From Owenia fusiformis (taxonomy: Eukaryota > Annelida > Polychaeta > Sabellida > Oweniidae), in assembly GCA_903813345.2 (NCBI GenBank), contig CAIIXF020000001.1, forward strand, positions 14,155,915 to 14,219,914: a DNA stretch of 64,000 nt, given 5' to 3'. The position numbers and the translations under genes are program-made. Shown here piece after piece: positions 13,501 to 24,323 of the stretch (the stretch's first letter is position 1; each line of letters opens with the position of its first letter). Below the pieces are notes generated by a model. It was not told the origin of the DNA. It made no database searches and saw only the letters and a program-made list of their open reading frames with translations.

Positions 13501-16500
13501 TACTCACACAATCAATCGGACACTGTACAAAGCTTAAATGATCCACCGGTAACCCTCTTTAAAATTACTTTTTGAGCAAATCAGCCTCTGGATTTGAACC
13601 AAAGCTTGTCAAGTGATATTTGAATTAGCATATGGACAAATCGATGGACGTACTAACTCACAAATGCTGCTCTATTTCCCAAGACTAAACTTTGTTCAGT
13701 TGGTTAATTAACAGGTAAAAGCTTCTTTAATTTCAGCCAAGGAAAACACTTAAAAACAAAGATGATTAATACAACTAGGAAATATCCTGATGGATATTGA
13801 GGAACTAAAGCAAGGCCTGTTTACTACAGCTCAAATCATTGCATCTTGTCTGTTACACATAACAACATGGAATTTGATAGCAGCACAGCTCTTATGAATA
13901 TATCTAGGTATACATGGCAAAATACTGACTACCCTGTTGGATTATTTCTGATGTTACAATCTATATCAGCAAGTCTTGTGATATGTATAGTATGCACTAA
14001 TATCTTAGTGATAATCACGATAGCACAACACAAAAAACTTCACACTCCAACAAATATAGTCGCAGTGAACATTGCACTTGTTGATTTATTACAAGGACTT
14101 ATAGCGACACCGATGAGGCTGTTGATGAACTATGAATATGACATTGCAAAAGATATTGTTTATGGTGCTGTGATGAGTAAATATTTTTGCATAATGCGGT
14201 TAGGCTTTTCAACCATCCCATGTGGACTGACGCTTCTTCTGTTTATAGTTATGAGTGTGGACAGATACATAGCTATCATATATCCTTTTAAATATGACAA
14301 AATTAAAATACATTTAGGTAAAGCATGCAGCCTGTGTTGGTTATGCTCAGGTGTTATGTTTGTGAAACCTATCATTGACCTAAGGATATGGGACCCCTCT
14401 ATGATATGTTCAAACTATAGTGACTGGCTACCAAACCATGATGTCATGATGTATATTTGGATAATTGTCAGTGTTTCAATCTCTACTGGCCTTCACATTC
14501 AAATACAATGGATTGTACATAGACATCACAACAACATCTTCAACCAAATCCAAGCTATAGATCACAATAGTGCTGTTGTATACAAAAAAGGATTTCGAGT
14601 TCTTAAATCCTCCATACTGTTATTTGGATTTTTCATTGGTATGTGGGGCAGCTTTTTACTCTTTCGAGTACTAGGCACTTTGCTTTTTGGTGGCGACACT
14701 GTTGGTCTTAAAATATGGCATAAAGTGATCAACAAAATTACTTTGCTTACATCATTTCTAAATCCTATTATATTTTCTCTCAGACAAAGAAATTTGAAAA
14801 AAGCAATAAGAGCAAATTGCAGAATTAAGTGCAAAGATTAGATTAATTTTCTTTTTGTTCTTTTGAAAACAAAACAAATATACATTGTGTTATATTTCTG
14901 ACAAAATTATTTTCATGCTTCAACTGAAAATACTTGTTGATTTAACATGGAAAATAGAGTACTAATTGTCTCCAAGTCAAACTGTTGTTGAATCTCAAAG
15001 ATAATTTTGGTCAATATGATTATAAAGTAACATGGTGAGGCTGAACAAAAACTAAAAAGAAAATACACATATACGGAAGTCATAATCAATGTTTTAATTT
15101 GCAGACTAATGGTAAATACATAAGGGACCAGGTTGATATTTTGATGTTCCTTCTATAGTATAATTAAATACAGTGTATATCATTTCATAAAATGTACACA
15201 GATAGCTAAAATGTTACTTAACAGTAATTGATTTTTAATTATGTACTGGTTGTTCATCAATTTATTGACCTTGGCCCCTACATTTGAGTTAACATGTGCA
15301 AGTGTACTAAATTACCTGACAGCTTTATGGACTCCTCGTGCACTCCCCCCTCTTCAGATTGTTCAGCTACAGAATTATCCTGTCCATCAATTATAGTTTC
15401 AGCTTCATGCTGCTCAGTAACAACAGTTGCCTGCTGCTCCTCAACTGAAGCATCACACTGTTGCTCAACCATATTTTCAGAACCATCCTGCCCATCAACT
15501 AATGCAATAGTTTCAGCTTCGTGTCTCTCATTTGCATGCTGCTCCTCAGTTAAAGTTTCCAGCTGTTCTGCCTCTACACTTTCAAGCTGTTCTTCTGATA
15601 CAGTTTCAAGCTGTTCTTCTGATACGGTTTCAGATATTCCTTGTTGTCCCGATTCAAACAGATGGGAACAATTTGCTGCCCCTTAAAATCAAATATATAT
15701 ATATATAATATATAATACAAATTCAAAGATCAGAGATTAAAAGAAAAGGGTATCATGTAGAATAATCAGGATCTGACAGGTTTACATAATGACTTTTTAT
15801 AAAATGATTTAAGCCCATGATTTTCCAGATTTTGAATAGCCTGAATTCAAAGTCTAGGATACAAGACACTAGAACCTGTAAATATGTTTCATTGGTTTAA
15901 AAAAAAAAGAAGACAAAAGTGGATTGAATTATCCACAAATAATTGCGTCATTTGCTTAAATTTGCTTCACAAATTGCATTATAAAACAACCCACCTAGTT
16001 GCTAACAATATTATTAGATTTGAACTCCTGAGAACTTGAAGGTGATTTTGAAAAAAAATTGTCCAATTTGAAGCAATTTGAAAAATACCTTTTTGCCCTT
16101 TTTTGACAATGAGAAGGTCATTGAAAGTCAAATTTCAAATCTAAAGTCAGATTTGAACTTCTGAGAACTTGTGGATGATTTTTTTTTAAATTTGGTCAAT
16201 TTGAACCCTTTTCACATTTTTTTTACCTTGAGAATGTCAAATCTCAAGTCAGATTTGAACTTATTCGAACTTGTAGATAATTTTGAAAAAAAATTAGTCA
16301 ATTTGAAGCAAGTTGAAAAATAGCTTTTTTGACCTTGACCAACACAACTGCCAACCGCAGACCATTAACCCCTGTCACAAAAACAGAGACCATAAAAATA
16401 TGTCACCACACCACTTTTTGGTGGTGACATAAAAAGTTTGCACAGTATCAGTTAAAATAAAGATATATTTGCAAGGGTTTCCAAGGTTTAAATGGTCAAA

Positions 16501-19500
16501 ACTCAACCTTGACATTTTGACCTACATTAACACCTAACTTGCTGTTGCCTTAGGATACCACATTTTATTTCATAGCAATTAATAATTTTAGGATAAAACA
16601 CTCATCCTTGAATATAAAAGAGCAAATTGAAACATGCATATTGTTTTCATGAAGCCAATATGGCAGATGAAGGTTGAAAAAAGGGATTTGCGACACTTCA
16701 TATGATGAAACTGAAAATTTCTAGAAAGTAACCTATTAAGGGTCACTTGCAAGCAGTACAAATATGACAGAGATCGGTTAAATATTATATTATACTGGAT
16801 GAGCATAATGTAAAAGTGGTTTTGAAAAGTAGCAAATTTCTCTTTATGTAGGTTTTTTGTGGTTTATTATTCTACATTGATTCTGAAACTATTGGTGTCT
16901 AGTTTTTCAGCGTTTTGGAAATATGCAGATTTATACCCCCCTGGTGTTATTTTAAGAGGGGTCCTAGGAAAGCCATGTATAATTCCTAGAGTATCCAACC
17001 AATCATCTTAAAATTTACAGGTAACCATCTTCTTATCATGTCCTATCATTGTGAGCAGTTTCATCAATATTGGTTAACTGGTTGCTATGGTAACAGAAAT
17101 CACTTGTTAAAAAAGTACACATTTTCGTAAAAATTTAAGACCTACCCTGAGACAAAGCACATAATATTTTCCTGGAATTGGGAGGAATTAGCATGAAAAC
17201 ATATTAGAAAACTTATTTAGAGTATGGTTGATAATACTAAATCAATTGATGTTTTATTTTAGCCATACAATTAATTATATTTGCTGATGATAATATGGCT
17301 ATGCAAAAATGTGTAAAAGGGGGCGTGGCACTTTTCCCAAGAAAACTTTATTTGTACCCAAGTTTGTGAATAAATATATGACTATTCATTCTGATATTAA
17401 CAGATATTAGTATAGTTATGATGTTTAACCATCATGGGAAGTTTTGCTATTGTTGGTCTGCTGGTTGTTATGGTAACAGAAATCATTTGTTAAAAAAGAT
17501 TGCATTTTCTTAAAAATCTAAGACATACCTTGACACAAAACACAATATTTTTATGACAGTCAGGATGAGAACATTTTAGAAAATTTATTTAGAGTATGTT
17601 TCATAAAATTAAATCAATTGATGCTTTATCTTAGCCATACAAAGAATTCTACTTGCTGATGGTAAACTGGCTTTGCAAAAAAATTAGAAAGGGGCCATGG
17701 CACAATTTCCTAAGAATTCTTTATTTGTGTTCAAAGTGAAAAAATAATGTCAGTTTTCCTTGATATCTACATTATTATCCCAACGAACGAAGTTCGGTAG
17801 GGATATAGTTAAGCCCTCCGTCCGTCCGTCCGTCCGTCAGTCTGTCAGTCAGTCAGTCAATTTTTCAAGATGGCCGCCGCTTTAAAAATGACGGGACTTT
17901 TTCGCAAAAATCATAAATTTTTCATTCTAAACCAAAGTAATTAATATTATTGTTTGAAATTTATATTATTATATATAATTTATATATTTATATTCGCAAC
18001 ATCTATCTATTTCACATATATTCTGTGTTTTTCAGGAAAACAGAAATTTTCGCTAATTTTTAGATCTTTCTGAAGTATAGCTTTATTATACTCAAATGAA
18101 AGGCAATTAAGAGTAGATTGCAACAAAGGTCATCTTTATAGCGAACAGAAAGTTTGTTCTTCAGGAAGAGCTGTTTATATTTGGGGTTATAGTCACTCAG
18201 ATTGTTTTCCTTCATATGTGCCTGATACAGCTCATGGACATGTTCAAGTGTTTCAACTCCATCGGTTTGAAGGACATGTTCATCTATATGCTTACATATG
18301 ACGTCAAATGATGTTATTAAAACCTTTTCCTCTTCATTTATCGTTCGTTCTTTCTTGCACAAGTAATTTCTTCTACAGGTATTATGGTACCAAGCTTCTG
18401 CTGATATCAAACAGCGTCCTCCTATTTTTGCATGTAAAGTCCAGTCTTCTTGGGCTTTCACTGCATTTATTATTGATGTTGAAGCGTTGTCTGTTTGGCA
18501 TTTTGTTAGTGATTCTTTTGTGTTTCCTTTGAGATATTTCAGATCTTTTTCACAAAAGAGGCACTTGTTTTGTTCAAAAAGGTTGCTTTGGCGTAATTTC
18601 TTACTATGACATTCTTCACCAATTGCTAGAGCAGAGGATCTTTTCCTCAAACTTCTCTCGGACATGATATATACGTAACAACACTAATACATTGATTTAC
18701 AGGGTTCTACTCAGTTGCATGATATATGGAAAAAAGTATATATATTGGAAGGGCAACACTCCACGATGCAATAATGGAAACTAAACGATGGTGTATTAAA
18801 TCACCTACCTTAACTGAAACGTAAAAGTAAAAAATAAGGAATAACTGTGTATATAGCACAACTGCAACCGCAGCACACTATCTGGAACCACTGTCCAAAA
18901 TCACTCACAACCACACCGCACTGTCTGGAACCACTGTCCAAAATCACTCAATCTATTAACACAGAGTCACTAAACTTTATCTGTATGCGGCACACATAAA
19001 CAATGTGTATTAGATCACCTACCTTGACTTCACCCTAAAATTATAAAATAAAGAAAATAAAGAATGCCTCTGCATCTACACAGTTACGCAACCGCACCGC
19101 ACTGTCTGGAACCACTGTCCAAAATCACTCACCTGACTTAAATCACTCACCTGTCAAAATCACTCACTGTATTTACCCACAATCACTCACCTCTATCTAG
19201 ATGTAGCACAGCTTAACCGCACAACGTATATCTATTTCATCAGGTCTGCACAGCTAATCAAGAAGGCATGGACTGTGGTAATTGAAGCATAACATTGACA
19301 ACAAAAGCTCATATCAACAACTGATTTATCATTGCATATACAACTTATTCCTAGGAATGCAGATTTAATTTGCCATCACATTAATGAAGTCTAAATTCTA
19401 ATTGCAACATTTAAATAATGCTCTAAATTTGGTATTATTGTTATATCAAATAGGAATTATTAACTATTTTTATGAATAACATTATTTTCTATCTGGATAT

Positions 19501-22500
19501 TAAGCATGACGGGAATCACTCAAACATGTATATTTCATAAAGATATCAGGTTGATTTAAAAAGAAACAAATATATAGGTAAGCATGTGAGTGAGTGATAA
19601 ATTAGTATCATCCAGAAGGAGATTAATGAATTTATTTAATATAAACAATAATTTATTTGATTTTGTTAAAATGTGTTTTCCTCAAAACTTCATTCCAAGA
19701 TGCAAATTAAGCACACATAAATAAAATCACATTGATGACCTCACAAAGCCATGAATGTATATTTGAAGACAAAGTTTATATCCTTAATTAGATAATATAC
19801 CCCATACCCCCTTTAATGGTCAACTGTTTTAACAAATGATTTCTGTTACCATAACAACCAGCAGACCAACAATAGCAAAACTTCCCATGATGGTTAAACA
19901 TCATAACTTTACTAATATCTGTTAATATCAGAATGAATAGTCATATATTTATTCACAAACTTGGGTACAAATAAAGTTTTCTTGGAAAAAGTGCCACGCC
20001 CCCTTTTACACATTTTTTGCATAGCCATATTATCATCGGCAAATATAATTAATTGTATGGCTAAAATAAAACATCAATTGATTTAGTATTATCAACCATA
20101 CTCTAAATAAGTTTTCTAATATGTTTTCATGCCAATTCCTCCCAATTCCAGGAAAATATTATGTGCTTTGTCTCAGGGTAGGTCTTAAATTTTTACGAAA
20201 ATGTGTACTTTTTTAACAAGTGATTTCTGTTACCATAGCAACCAGCTAAGCAATATTGATGAAACTGCTCACAATGATAGGACATGATAAGAAGATGATT
20301 ACCTGTAAATTTCAAGATGATTGGTTGGATACTCTAGTAATTATACATGGCTTTCCTAGGACCCCCCTTAAAATAACACCAGGGGGGTATAAATCTGCAT
20401 ATTTCCAAAACGCTGAAAAACTAGACACCAATAGTTTCAGAATCAATGTAGAATAATAAACCACAAAAAACCTACATAAAGAGAAATTTGCTACTTTTCA
20501 AAACCACTTTTACATTATGCTCATCCAGTATTATGTGAGTATTGAGATTTGACAAATTCAAAGATGCATGTCAAAAATTTAATATCAGAGCTCAGCTACA
20601 CAATTCTTCATGCCATTTGTGCCAGCTATCGGAGTTTTCCTTGATCATGGAATAAAAACATTATTAACGTGAAATACAGACTTTTCTGTATTTCCCTCGA
20701 ATCTTTGAATAACTTATAGTATTTATCGGTCTTCACAGAGAAATACTTTAAAGCCTGTTTGCGCAATAGTAAAAATGGAGATCATGTGATGACCACTCCC
20801 CATAAAAATATTAGGAGCAAAAAGACTGACATTTGAACTTTATCACACTAAGCGATTCCTTCTTAGCTCAGGAATGTACATGTATCTCCAATGTAACATA
20901 AAACAGCGAGTTAAATATCAAATCAAAATATACAACCAGTATGCAGTCTAGTTATAAACTACCCTCTGCCTAGTATAGACTATATTACATTTTAGCAGCC
21001 CCACCCCAAAGAATGGTGCCTGTGACAGCCCGGATAATAAATCATTTCTAATCTACCACGCTGACACCTTTCTCAACCAGCCAGCGAAGTGGAAAGAACA
21101 CGTGCTAAATACATGCTATGAGGTGATGTCAGAGGAAATGACCACATAGAAAGTCATCTGTATTTCGACGACAAACTCTGATTGGCTCGGTGAGATCAGA
21201 GATTTATTGTTAACTGAAAGAGTGAAGAAAAAGCTCTTTTTTGAGAAGTGAAGTCAAACAAATGCAAAGGGTAAAATATATAGAAAAAATATATACAAAA
21301 TCCCTGTATAACTTAAAAAAAAATTAAGATCATACCATTTTGACATTTTAAAAGTTTTAAAACAAAAATTTGATTCATGAAAAATTCTCCTGGTTATAGA
21401 ATGGTTATCTATGTAAATAGGCCATACATTCAAAGCTGACATTCAGCTTTCAAATATAAATTGGATTTTTTTTATGTCATTTACTGTTCATAAATCTGAA
21501 GATTTTGAAGCTCTCAGAAATGACATCAATTTTTGCTGCAGTTCATTTTAAATATAATGATGTACGACATCACAAAAGAAAGTATTTACCTTCTGAAGTA
21601 CTTATGAATGACTGATCAATATCATTCCTGGATTTTTCTGCAAGATCGTCTGTTACCAAAGATATGACATTTTCACCTTCATCATAGACTGTTACTTCAT
21701 AAACAGTTTCTTCACTCTGTTTGACATGTGTGTCTTTTTCAGGTTTTGTTTTTGTGCTCAAATCGACTTCTGGCAACAGTTCTGTTTTCCAAACTTTGTC
21801 AGAAATCTTCTTGACTGTACCTTTTCTTCGTTTGTTTACTTGGGAATCACTTTCAGTTACCACTTGAGAAGAGTTTGGTAAAATATTGGTGCTTCTTACA
21901 GATTCTTGTAGATGTGCTTCTGCTGTTCTGTTCATGTGTGAAATTGTCTTTATATTTACAGCATCAGTATCTACAGCCTTAAGGATATCTTGGATCGATA
22001 CACCAACAACATTCAAATTTTGAGTATCTGCACTCACATTATCTTCATTTTTATTCTGAAGTGTAACAACACATTCAGGAGAATAGACTTTTTCATGAAC
22101 ACCATCTGTATGAATAACTTTTTTCTCCATACCATCCATGGTGACAGATTCGACAGTCAAAACTTCCTTATTTGTTAAAAGTGAAATGTTCTTACGTGTT
22201 TTAACTTGTACTTGAAGTTGATCAGATTCAATTGGATGTGAGTCAAATACTGTATGGACAACTGGTTCAAGAGCCTGTTCAGTTGAGTAAGCAGGGATCT
22301 CAATTGACAAATCCTGCTGTTGACTTACAGTGTTCGAAACTCTATCATGTTGGTCACTTTGAGTTACACGATCTACATTTTTCATTCCTTTCTGTTGTTT
22401 TTTATTTGTGCGGAGGATTACTGGTCTAGAATCTGGCAATTCTGTGAGTTTTCTTGGAGTAGAACTCACTCTTCTTTTCTTTGGTTTTGATTCAACAATA

Positions 22501-22814
22501 TCCTCTAGTCTCCTAGGTGGACGTCTTATTCTTTGTGATCGAGGAGATGATGCTGCATTCATAGAAACCGTTTCTTCTATAATTTTGTTTACTTTCGAGC
22601 AACATAGTTTGCAAGCCTCTTCGGGTAAACTGTAGCGTCTACCAAATCGTGATGAAAACATGGAATTGATTGTGGGAATAATAGACTCAATATTGCTCGC
22701 AATTGGTGAATCCTTTGGAATCAGTGTGCAAGATTTGCCAGATTTGGCGGACCATGATTTACTGCACAATCGACAAGTGAAGCGACTTGATGTTGCAGAA
22801 GGTGAAGCTGACAT
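4592..22814 (-). CDS. ZAD-like plus eight C2H2 zinc fingers, 1160 aa
   Basis: Ten coding exons splice in phase: 22814-21590, 15681-15316, 12637-12447, 12196-11600, 11208-10998, 10389-10240, 6546-6400, 6070-5951, 5624-5485 and 4927-4592 (TAG). All have AG/GT borders and total 3483 nt. Residues 14-72 have the paired CxxC arrangement of a ZAD-type treble-clef domain (CRLC, later CKLC). A basic linker with RIRRPPRRLED follows at about 95-120, then a long acidic, Gln/Glu-rich region to about residue 705. C2H2 fingers lie near 711-732, 739-760, 765-786, 794-815, 823-844, 852-873, 880-900 and 910-933. A shortened C2HC remnant is near 952-969, followed by an acidic tail. Finger 6 is split by an intron and finger 8 straddles another. 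It is probably a nuclear DNA-binding regulator. Vertebrate ZNF276 also pairs a ZAD with C2H2 fingers, but orthology is not shown. It is transcribed divergently from NF-YC. Confidence 0.85.
5128..5395. repeat. MITE family F, copy 1 (degenerate)
   Basis: This copy shares GTTACCAGTTT, TCGGGTCAATTAACATGGCA, ACCACATTTCTAGA and TTTTACATGTAGATTTCAAA with the better copy at 36676-37108. The end AATAACCCAAATGCCAGTAG corresponds to that copy's terminal inverted repeat. The right end is eroded. It lies in the last intron of the zinc-finger gene. Confidence 0.7.
5723..5817. repeat. MITE family M, copy A (TTATGTCACCACCA ends)
   Basis: A 95-base element starts TTATGTCACCACCA and ends TGGTGGTGACATAA, a 14-base terminal inverted repeat. 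Related copies lie at 16345-16432, 28776-28919, 38196-38318 and 55997-56114. It sits in the zinc-finger intron between exons 9 and 8. Confidence 0.8.
7757..8332. mobile_element. Nested MITE with about 20-base terminal inverted repeats
   Basis: TATCACACCAAACTAGTTCT at about 7760 recurs inverted at about 8307-8326 (AGAACTAGTTTGGTGTGATA). The 570-base interior has no open frame and many GAACG-type words. It sits inside the larger fold-back element, so it inserted later or serves as the core of that element. Confidence 0.7.
8941..9134 (+). pseudogene. Cysteine-rich CXC-like C-terminal fragment in fold-back element
   Basis: An open frame ending at 9134 carries closely spaced cysteines: CKCPTPC, then SKTCTCRAMDIKC, then CGCSKGTKCKNP. 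The spacing resembles CXC (tesmin/TSO1-like) or similar Cys-rich tails seen in transposon-linked animal proteins. The upstream part of the frame (from 8727) is low complexity and probably not protein. An inverted partial copy of the tail lies in the left arm (about 7395-7440), so the fold-back arms include the end of this coding unit. There is no start codon or upstream exon I can support, so it is probably a captured or decayed fragment. Confidence 0.45.
10530..10653. repeat. Short hairpin MITE
   Basis: GTTTTGGATATGGGGTTTATCC near 10532 pairs with GGATAAACCTCATATCCAAAAC ending near 10650. Inner segments (CACATCTACCT and AGGTAGATATGC) also pair. The element is about 120 bases and lies in the intron between zinc-finger exons 6 and 5. 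Confidence 0.7.
12930..12978. repeat. Tandem duplication, 22-base unit
   Basis: ATTTGTCAATTTCCTTGGAA occurs twice head to tail. It is a small intronic slippage-type duplication. Confidence 0.8.
13867..14841 (+). CDS. Class A (rhodopsin-like) GPCR, 324 aa, intronless CDS
   Basis: Seven hydrophobic segments are visible. Landmarks are Asn45 in TM1, LVDLL with Asp73 in TM2, Cys108 at the top of TM3 paired with Cys181 in loop 2, DRY at 132-134, Trp260 in TM6 and NPIIF at 299-303 in TM7. The TM6 CWxP motif is altered (GMWGS, no proline) and the NPxxY tyrosine is phenylalanine. An N-glycosylation site (NIS) lies at residue 11. I start at the ATG at 13867, because the frame upstream only offers TTG. 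The gene lies on the plus strand within intron 2 of the minus-strand zinc-finger gene. The family resembles amine, melatonin or orphan receptors, but the ligand cannot be assigned. The short basic C-tail ends after KCKD. Confidence 0.88.
   Translation: MEFDSSTALMNISRYTWQNTDYPVGLFLMLQSISASLVICIVCTNILVIITIAQHKKLHTPTNIVAVNIALVDLLQGLIATPMRLLMNYEYDIAKDIVYGAVMSKYFCIMRLGFSTIPCGLTLLLFIVMSVDRYIAIIYPFKYDKIKIHLGKACSLCWLCSGVMFVKPIIDLRIWDPSMICSNYSDWLPNHDVMMYIWIIVSVSISTGLHIQIQWIVHRHHNNIFNQIQAIDHNSAVVYKKGFRVLKSSILLFGFFIGMWGSFLLFRVLGTLLFGGDTVGLKIWHKVINKITLLTSFLNPIIFSLRQRNLKKAIRANCRIKCKD
16020..16432. repeat. Interspersed repeat with MITE family M end (copy B)
   Basis: Internal near-duplicates contain CAGATTTGAACTTCTGAGAACTTG and GAGAAGGTCATTGAAAGTCA. 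They lead into an M-type end (CTGTCACAAAAACAGAGACC, then TTTTTGGTGGTGACATAA). The same order is found at about 55855-56114, so the two loci share a longer element, not only the terminal 90 bases. Confidence 0.65.
17819..17858. repeat. CCGT/CAGT microsatellite
   Basis: A run of CCGT units passes into CAGT units. Just upstream is the near-palindromic CGAACGAAGTTCG, a word often seen at ends of invertebrate repeats. Confidence 0.8.
18060..18665 (-). CDS. Transposon-associated Cys/His N-terminal protein, 201 aa frame
   Basis: The frame opens with a basic segment (MSERSLRKRSS). It then shows CLFCEKD, a central LTKC...AST...A..ED pattern and AWYHNTCRRNY, a likely zinc-binding CxxC plus HxxxC unit. 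I recall similar N-termini in many uncharacterised invertebrate proteins encoded in repeats, but cannot name the family. The last 20 or so residues look like read-through into non-coding sequence, so the true 3' end or a donor may lie near 18120. It is inside the fold-back element at 16792-20531, on the same strand as the host zinc-finger gene but in its first intron. Confidence 0.45.
   Translation of the reverse strand: MSERSLRKRSSALAIGEECHSKKLRQSNLFEQNKCLFCEKDLKYLKGNTKESLTKCQTDNASTSIINAVKAQEDWTLHAKIGGRCLISAEAWYHNTCRRNYLCKKERTINEEEKVLITSFDVICKHIDEHVLQTDGVETLEHVHELYQAHMKENNLSDYNPKYKQLFLKNKLSVRYKDDLCCNLLLIAFHLSIIKLYFRKI
18866..19125. repeat. Dispersed direct repeat, CTGTCTGGAACCACTGTCC unit
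   Basis: Copies of CTGGAACCACTGTCCAAAAT lie near 18882, 18921 and 19106, each followed by CACTCA. Together with nearby AATCACTCACCT words they form a simple irregular array in the centre of the fold-back element. Confidence 0.7.
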
Positions 22815-24323
22815 CTTATCTAATAATTTGTGACTTCACAGTTACAAAAAGATGTATACGGTATGGTATAACAGGAGTGTATGTATTTTTCAAGTGCTGT
22901 ACTGTACAACACTGTCCTAATGTTCCGGTATTAATCAGTGATTGAATGATGATCGATGAGCAGAAATAATCTTCTGCTCAATCACGACGACCCTCTGCTC
23001 AATGGCGTCAGAAATTCTATCAGTCCAAAATACACTTATCCTTCTTGAATATACTTCATACTGGGCCAACGTGTATGTTTATGAGTTTTCTTGCATATGC
23101 CATCAGATTCAAATAGTTATGTTGAGTGGTTTCGATATATTTGACGCATTTCCGAGGACATTTCCTCCTATGAAAAGTAGGTCAACATAATTAGTAATAC
23201 GCATGCGCAGCCATGGCAGAGTGTACAACTTATTCTAGAACGAAATATTACCGTCGAAATGGCATACTGCATTATTCATTGAAACATGGTTCAATTGAGT
23301 AGTTCAACGATACTCAATTATTGAATCAATATTTTTCATTATATATATTGATGTCGTTGAATGCATTTATTCATAAATGGTAAGTTTGACAGGGTTTTCT
23401 AAATGTTGCGCAAATTTTTCCATTTAGTTTCGCGTCAATGGTCCTGTTACAAGTGCTTGGAATTATTTCGATTGTGATTTGAAGGTAATTTTTACATTCA
23501 TTTCACCATATGAATCTCATTGCATAACGTGGTCATGTAATATGATGAGCTGAAGTTCAGCGCGTACATAGCTTCATAGTAAGAGCACGACAATGGAGAT
23601 TTTGAGTCAATTTATAGTTTCAAAGTTGAAATCCAGCCGCTTTGTTTTCATTGGTCAACGTTCAGCTTATTTGATTGGTTTTCCATACTTTTACTAGATC
23701 TATGAGAAAATGATTGGTGGCTCTGAAATATTCCTGAAAAGCTGAATTAGTACTTTGTCCTCGGTATCAAATGAGCTATAGCTCTCTACTCAAGTCTAAA
23801 TATGATCATTGTTTACCTCTGGAAAGATGTTACAAATCATTGTAAGATGTGATAATTTTGGAACAGGCCCTACAGAGAAGAGCAGCCAGGTTTGTAACCC
23901 AATGTCACTCTAGGGAACCAGGCTGTGTCACCAAAGCTCTTCAAGATCTACAGTGGGAGTCACTGAAGGAGCGTCGAGAGGCTGCTAGAGTTTTCCTTTT
24001 TTATAAAGGAAAGCAGAACCTGCCATCGACGTGCCTCCATACTTCCACCAACAGATCAATACCAACACTACATATAAATATTATTCAGATGCTGTCCGAC
24101 AGTCAAAAAATCCATTTATTTTCTCATTTGGCCCATGACTTATCTACACCTCCTACTTTTCGTCAGAGAGTTGGGTAGAATTATGTCCAATTACGTACAT
24201 TTTCATCTTCTTAATCCTCTAAATTTAGGTATGTGACCAAGTGATATCAGAGACATCTAAAACAGAGCTCTTTTTTATATGCCTAAGACTGTTCATATTT
24301 ATATTTTAGTTTGATACCAGACT
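22815..24323. promoter_or_regulatory. Intergenic region between divergent genes
   Basis: The zinc-finger gene starts leftward at 22814 and NF-YC coding starts rightward at 24324. The segment should contain both promoters and the non-coding first exon of NF-YC. An acceptor-like TTGATACCAG ends 3 bases before the NF-YC ATG, consistent with a 5' UTR intron. I see no clear TATA box. A LINE fragment lies at 23853-24178. Confidence 0.5.
23853..24178 (+). pseudogene. LINE reverse-transcriptase C-terminal fragment
   Basis: The frame reads LEQALQRRAARFVTQC and later LQWESLKERREAARVFLFYK. This is the conserved tail that follows the reverse transcriptase in many CR1/Jockey-type non-LTR elements. No reverse-transcriptase core is nearby, so this is a 5'-truncated insertion in the NF-YC upstream region. 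The frame closes at 24178. Confidence 0.72.

Larger units (their letters stand above)
16792..20531. mobile_element. Long fold-back element, 3.7 kb with about 0.7 kb arms
   Basis: The left arm (16792 to about 17495) is repeated inverted at about 19829-20531 with few differences. Shared features include ATACTGGATGAGCATAATG at the tip, a CCCCCCTGGTGTTATTTTAA segment and GGGGGCGTGGCACTTTT. The left side then carries a diverged tandem copy of its inner portion (about 17500-17770, with GGGGCCATGGCACAATTTCC). The 2.3 kb centre holds CCGT and CAGT microsatellites, a reading frame (18060-18665, minus) and three copies of a CTGTCTGGAACCACTGTCC-type unit. It lies in zinc-finger intron 1. The gene inside suggests capture or an autonomous ancestor, but I see no transposase. 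Confidence 0.8.

Noticed and set aside
13846..13866. Seven extra N-terminal codons before the GPCR ATG
   Set aside because: The codon at 13846 is TTG, and the first ATG is at 13867.
15294..15686. Plus-strand Ser/Cys-rich open frame of 130 codons
   Set aside because: Exact antisense of the Glu/Gln-rich zinc-finger exon 15681-15316, which has matching splice sites and phase.
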